The notes under the pieces were generated by a model. It had not been told where the DNA came from and ran no database searches. It worked only from the letters and a program-made list of their open reading frames with translations. Positions 4,905 through 5,706 of a stretch of DNA of 5,706 nucleotides are shown one piece after another (the stretch's first letter is position 1; every line of letters begins with the position of its first letter). The stretch is taken from contig NZ_CALDDG010000133.1 in NCBI RefSeq assembly GCF_937936435.1, positions 1-5,706 of the forward strand. The letters run 5' to 3'. Made by a program: the position numbers and the translations under genes. Source of the DNA: an uncultured Sulfuricurvum sp. GTDB taxonomy: Bacteria > Campylobacterota > Campylobacteria > Campylobacterales > Sulfurimonadaceae.

Positions 4905-4937
4905 CATAATATCAGTCAGAAGGTTTTAGAGCAATGA
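4833..4937 (+). other. Candidate 34-codon leader open frame ending in ATGA overlap with glnS
   Basis: An ATG at 4833 (with an internal ATG at 4884) opens a frame that runs 34 codons to TGA at 4935-4937, overlapping the glnS ATG (4934-4936) as ATGA. The end encodes FVHNISQKVLEQ, with Gln as the final codon and a second Gln six residues before it. Neither ATG has a convincing ribosome binding site, and the frame is open further upstream to 4665. The frame also runs through the second and third hairpins, which argues that it may be accidental. Coupled translation is possible but unproven. Confidence 0.25.
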
Positions 4938-5706
4938 ACGAGAGCAAAGATTTTTTACGCACCATCGTCGAAGAAGATATAAAAGCACACAAATATAACG
5001 AAGTCGTGACACGCTTCCCCCCAGAGCCGAACGGCTTCCCTCACATCGGACACGCCAAATCGATCGCGATCAATTTCGGTATCGCGCGGGACTATAACGG
5101 TCACTGTAACCTTCGGATGGACGATACCAACCCGACGACCGAAGATACCCGCTACGTCGAAGCGCTCAAAGATGCCGTCGAATGGCTGGGATTCAAATGG
5201 GAGGGGAATGTCCGCTACACCTCCGATTATTTCCCTGAACTCTATGAATATGCAAAACAGCTTATCAGAATGGGCAAAGCCTACGTCGACAGCCTCACCG
5301 AAGAGGAGATTAGAGAGTATCGCGGAACAGTCACCGAACCGGGTCGCCGCAGCGTTTATGCCGAGCGTAGCGTCGAAGAGAACCTCGATCTATTAGAGCG
5401 GATGAAAAACGGCGAATTCAAAGACGGCGAGCATGTTTTGCGTGCCAAAATCGACATGAGCGCGGCGAACATGAAGATGCGCGATCCGTTGCTGTATCGT
5501 ATCCGTCATGCGCATCACTACCGTACTGGAGATGCATGGAATATCTACCCGATGTACGATTACGGACACTGTCTCTCCGACTACATCGAGGGGGTTTCCC
5601 ACTCGATCTGTACGCTCGAATTCGAAAACAACCGCGACATCTATGACTGGGTACTCGATACGCTGGGACTGACATCTCCGCGTCCGTATCAGCACGAGTT
5701 TGCACG
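4934..5706 (+). CDS. glnS: Glutaminyl-tRNA synthetase, N-terminal 257 codons (runs off the window)
   Basis: Class I aminoacyl-tRNA synthetase that attaches glutamine to tRNA-Gln in the cytoplasm. The hand translation is uninterrupted and follows the E. coli GlnRS sequence closely as I remember it: TRFPPEPNG (26-34), the HIGH ATP-binding motif at 37-40 (PHIGHAKS), CNLRMDDTNP with the GlnRS Asp pair, WLGFKWEGNVRYTSDYF, the acceptor-binding domain start EEEIREYRGT, AKIDMSAANMKMRDPLLYRI, and IYPMYDYGHCLSDYIEGVSHSICTLEF. The KMSKS loop and anticodon-binding barrels lie beyond the window. AGAAGG at 4918-4923 stands ten bases before the ATG, slightly far but adequate. A GluRS is excluded by the DDTNP and YPMYDYGHCLSD motifs. 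Pathogenic relatives (Helicobacter, Campylobacter) lack GlnRS and use GluRS2 with GatCAB. The gene diverges from mntA. Confidence 0.95.
   Translation, partial: MNESKDFLRTIVEEDIKAHKYNEVVTRFPPEPNGFPHIGHAKSIAINFGIARDYNGHCNLRMDDTNPTTEDTRYVEALKDAVEWLGFKWEGNVRYTSDYFPELYEYAKQLIRMGKAYVDSLTEEEIREYRGTVTEPGRRSVYAERSVEENLDLLERMKNGEFKDGEHVLRAKIDMSAANMKMRDPLLYRIRHAHHYRTGDAWNIYPMYDYGHCLSDYIEGVSHSICTLEFENNRDIYDWVLDTLGLTSPRPYQHEFA

Noticed and set aside
5393..5705. Two minus-strand open frames opposite glnS
   Set aside because: Both are shadows of the strongly supported glnS frame on the plus strand.

Overview
The window looks like a chromosomal segment of a Campylobacterota bacterium, most like the free-living Sulfurimonas/Sulfuricurvum type. 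This rests on remembered similarity of NhaD, NifS and GlnRS, on moderate-GC genes alternating with very AT-rich spacers, and on promoters recognisable mainly by their -10 boxes. The genus is an inference. All genes except glnS lie on the minus strand.

Layout. Positions 1-439 (-) hold the N-terminal part of an NhaD-type Na+/H+ antiporter. Positions 632-1148 (-) hold two small overlapping unknown genes; the upstream one has a CxCxxxCxC cluster. Positions 1217-2044 (-) encode a PAS protein with a GGDEF domain whose catalytic signature is destroyed. Positions 2123-3313 (-) encode a complete NifS cysteine desulfurase, preceded by an inverted repeat whose transcript could hide the ribosome binding site. 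No nifU is visible beside it.

Positions 3346-4651 look like an accessory insert between nifS and glnS. It contains a very AT-rich gene for an orphan membrane-anchored GspG-like protein (3408-3830), a 69-bp double-hairpin palindromic repeat (3901-3969), and a complete MntA/HepT toxin-antitoxin operon (3997-4651). The operon's strong promoter places the likely transcription start at the antitoxin ATG, which suggests a leaderless mRNA.

Positions 4652-4933 form a divergent regulatory region. It carries the mntA promoter and one or two candidate glnS promoters. A run of three strong hairpins follows, then a short open frame whose stop overlaps the glnS start codon as ATGA. Positions 4934-5706 (+) are the first 257 codons of glnS (glutaminyl-tRNA synthetase), running off the window.

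How the genes relate: there is no single pathway. Ion homeostasis (nhaD), sulfur mobilisation for Fe-S clusters (nifS), signalling (PAS/degenerate GGDEF) and translation (glnS) are housekeeping or signalling functions, with an accessory toxin-antitoxin/repeat patch between them. The least explained parts are the structured glnS leader, the two RBS-sequestering inverted repeats, the Cys-cluster gene pair and the palindromic element. I did not find a convincing new multi-gene system.
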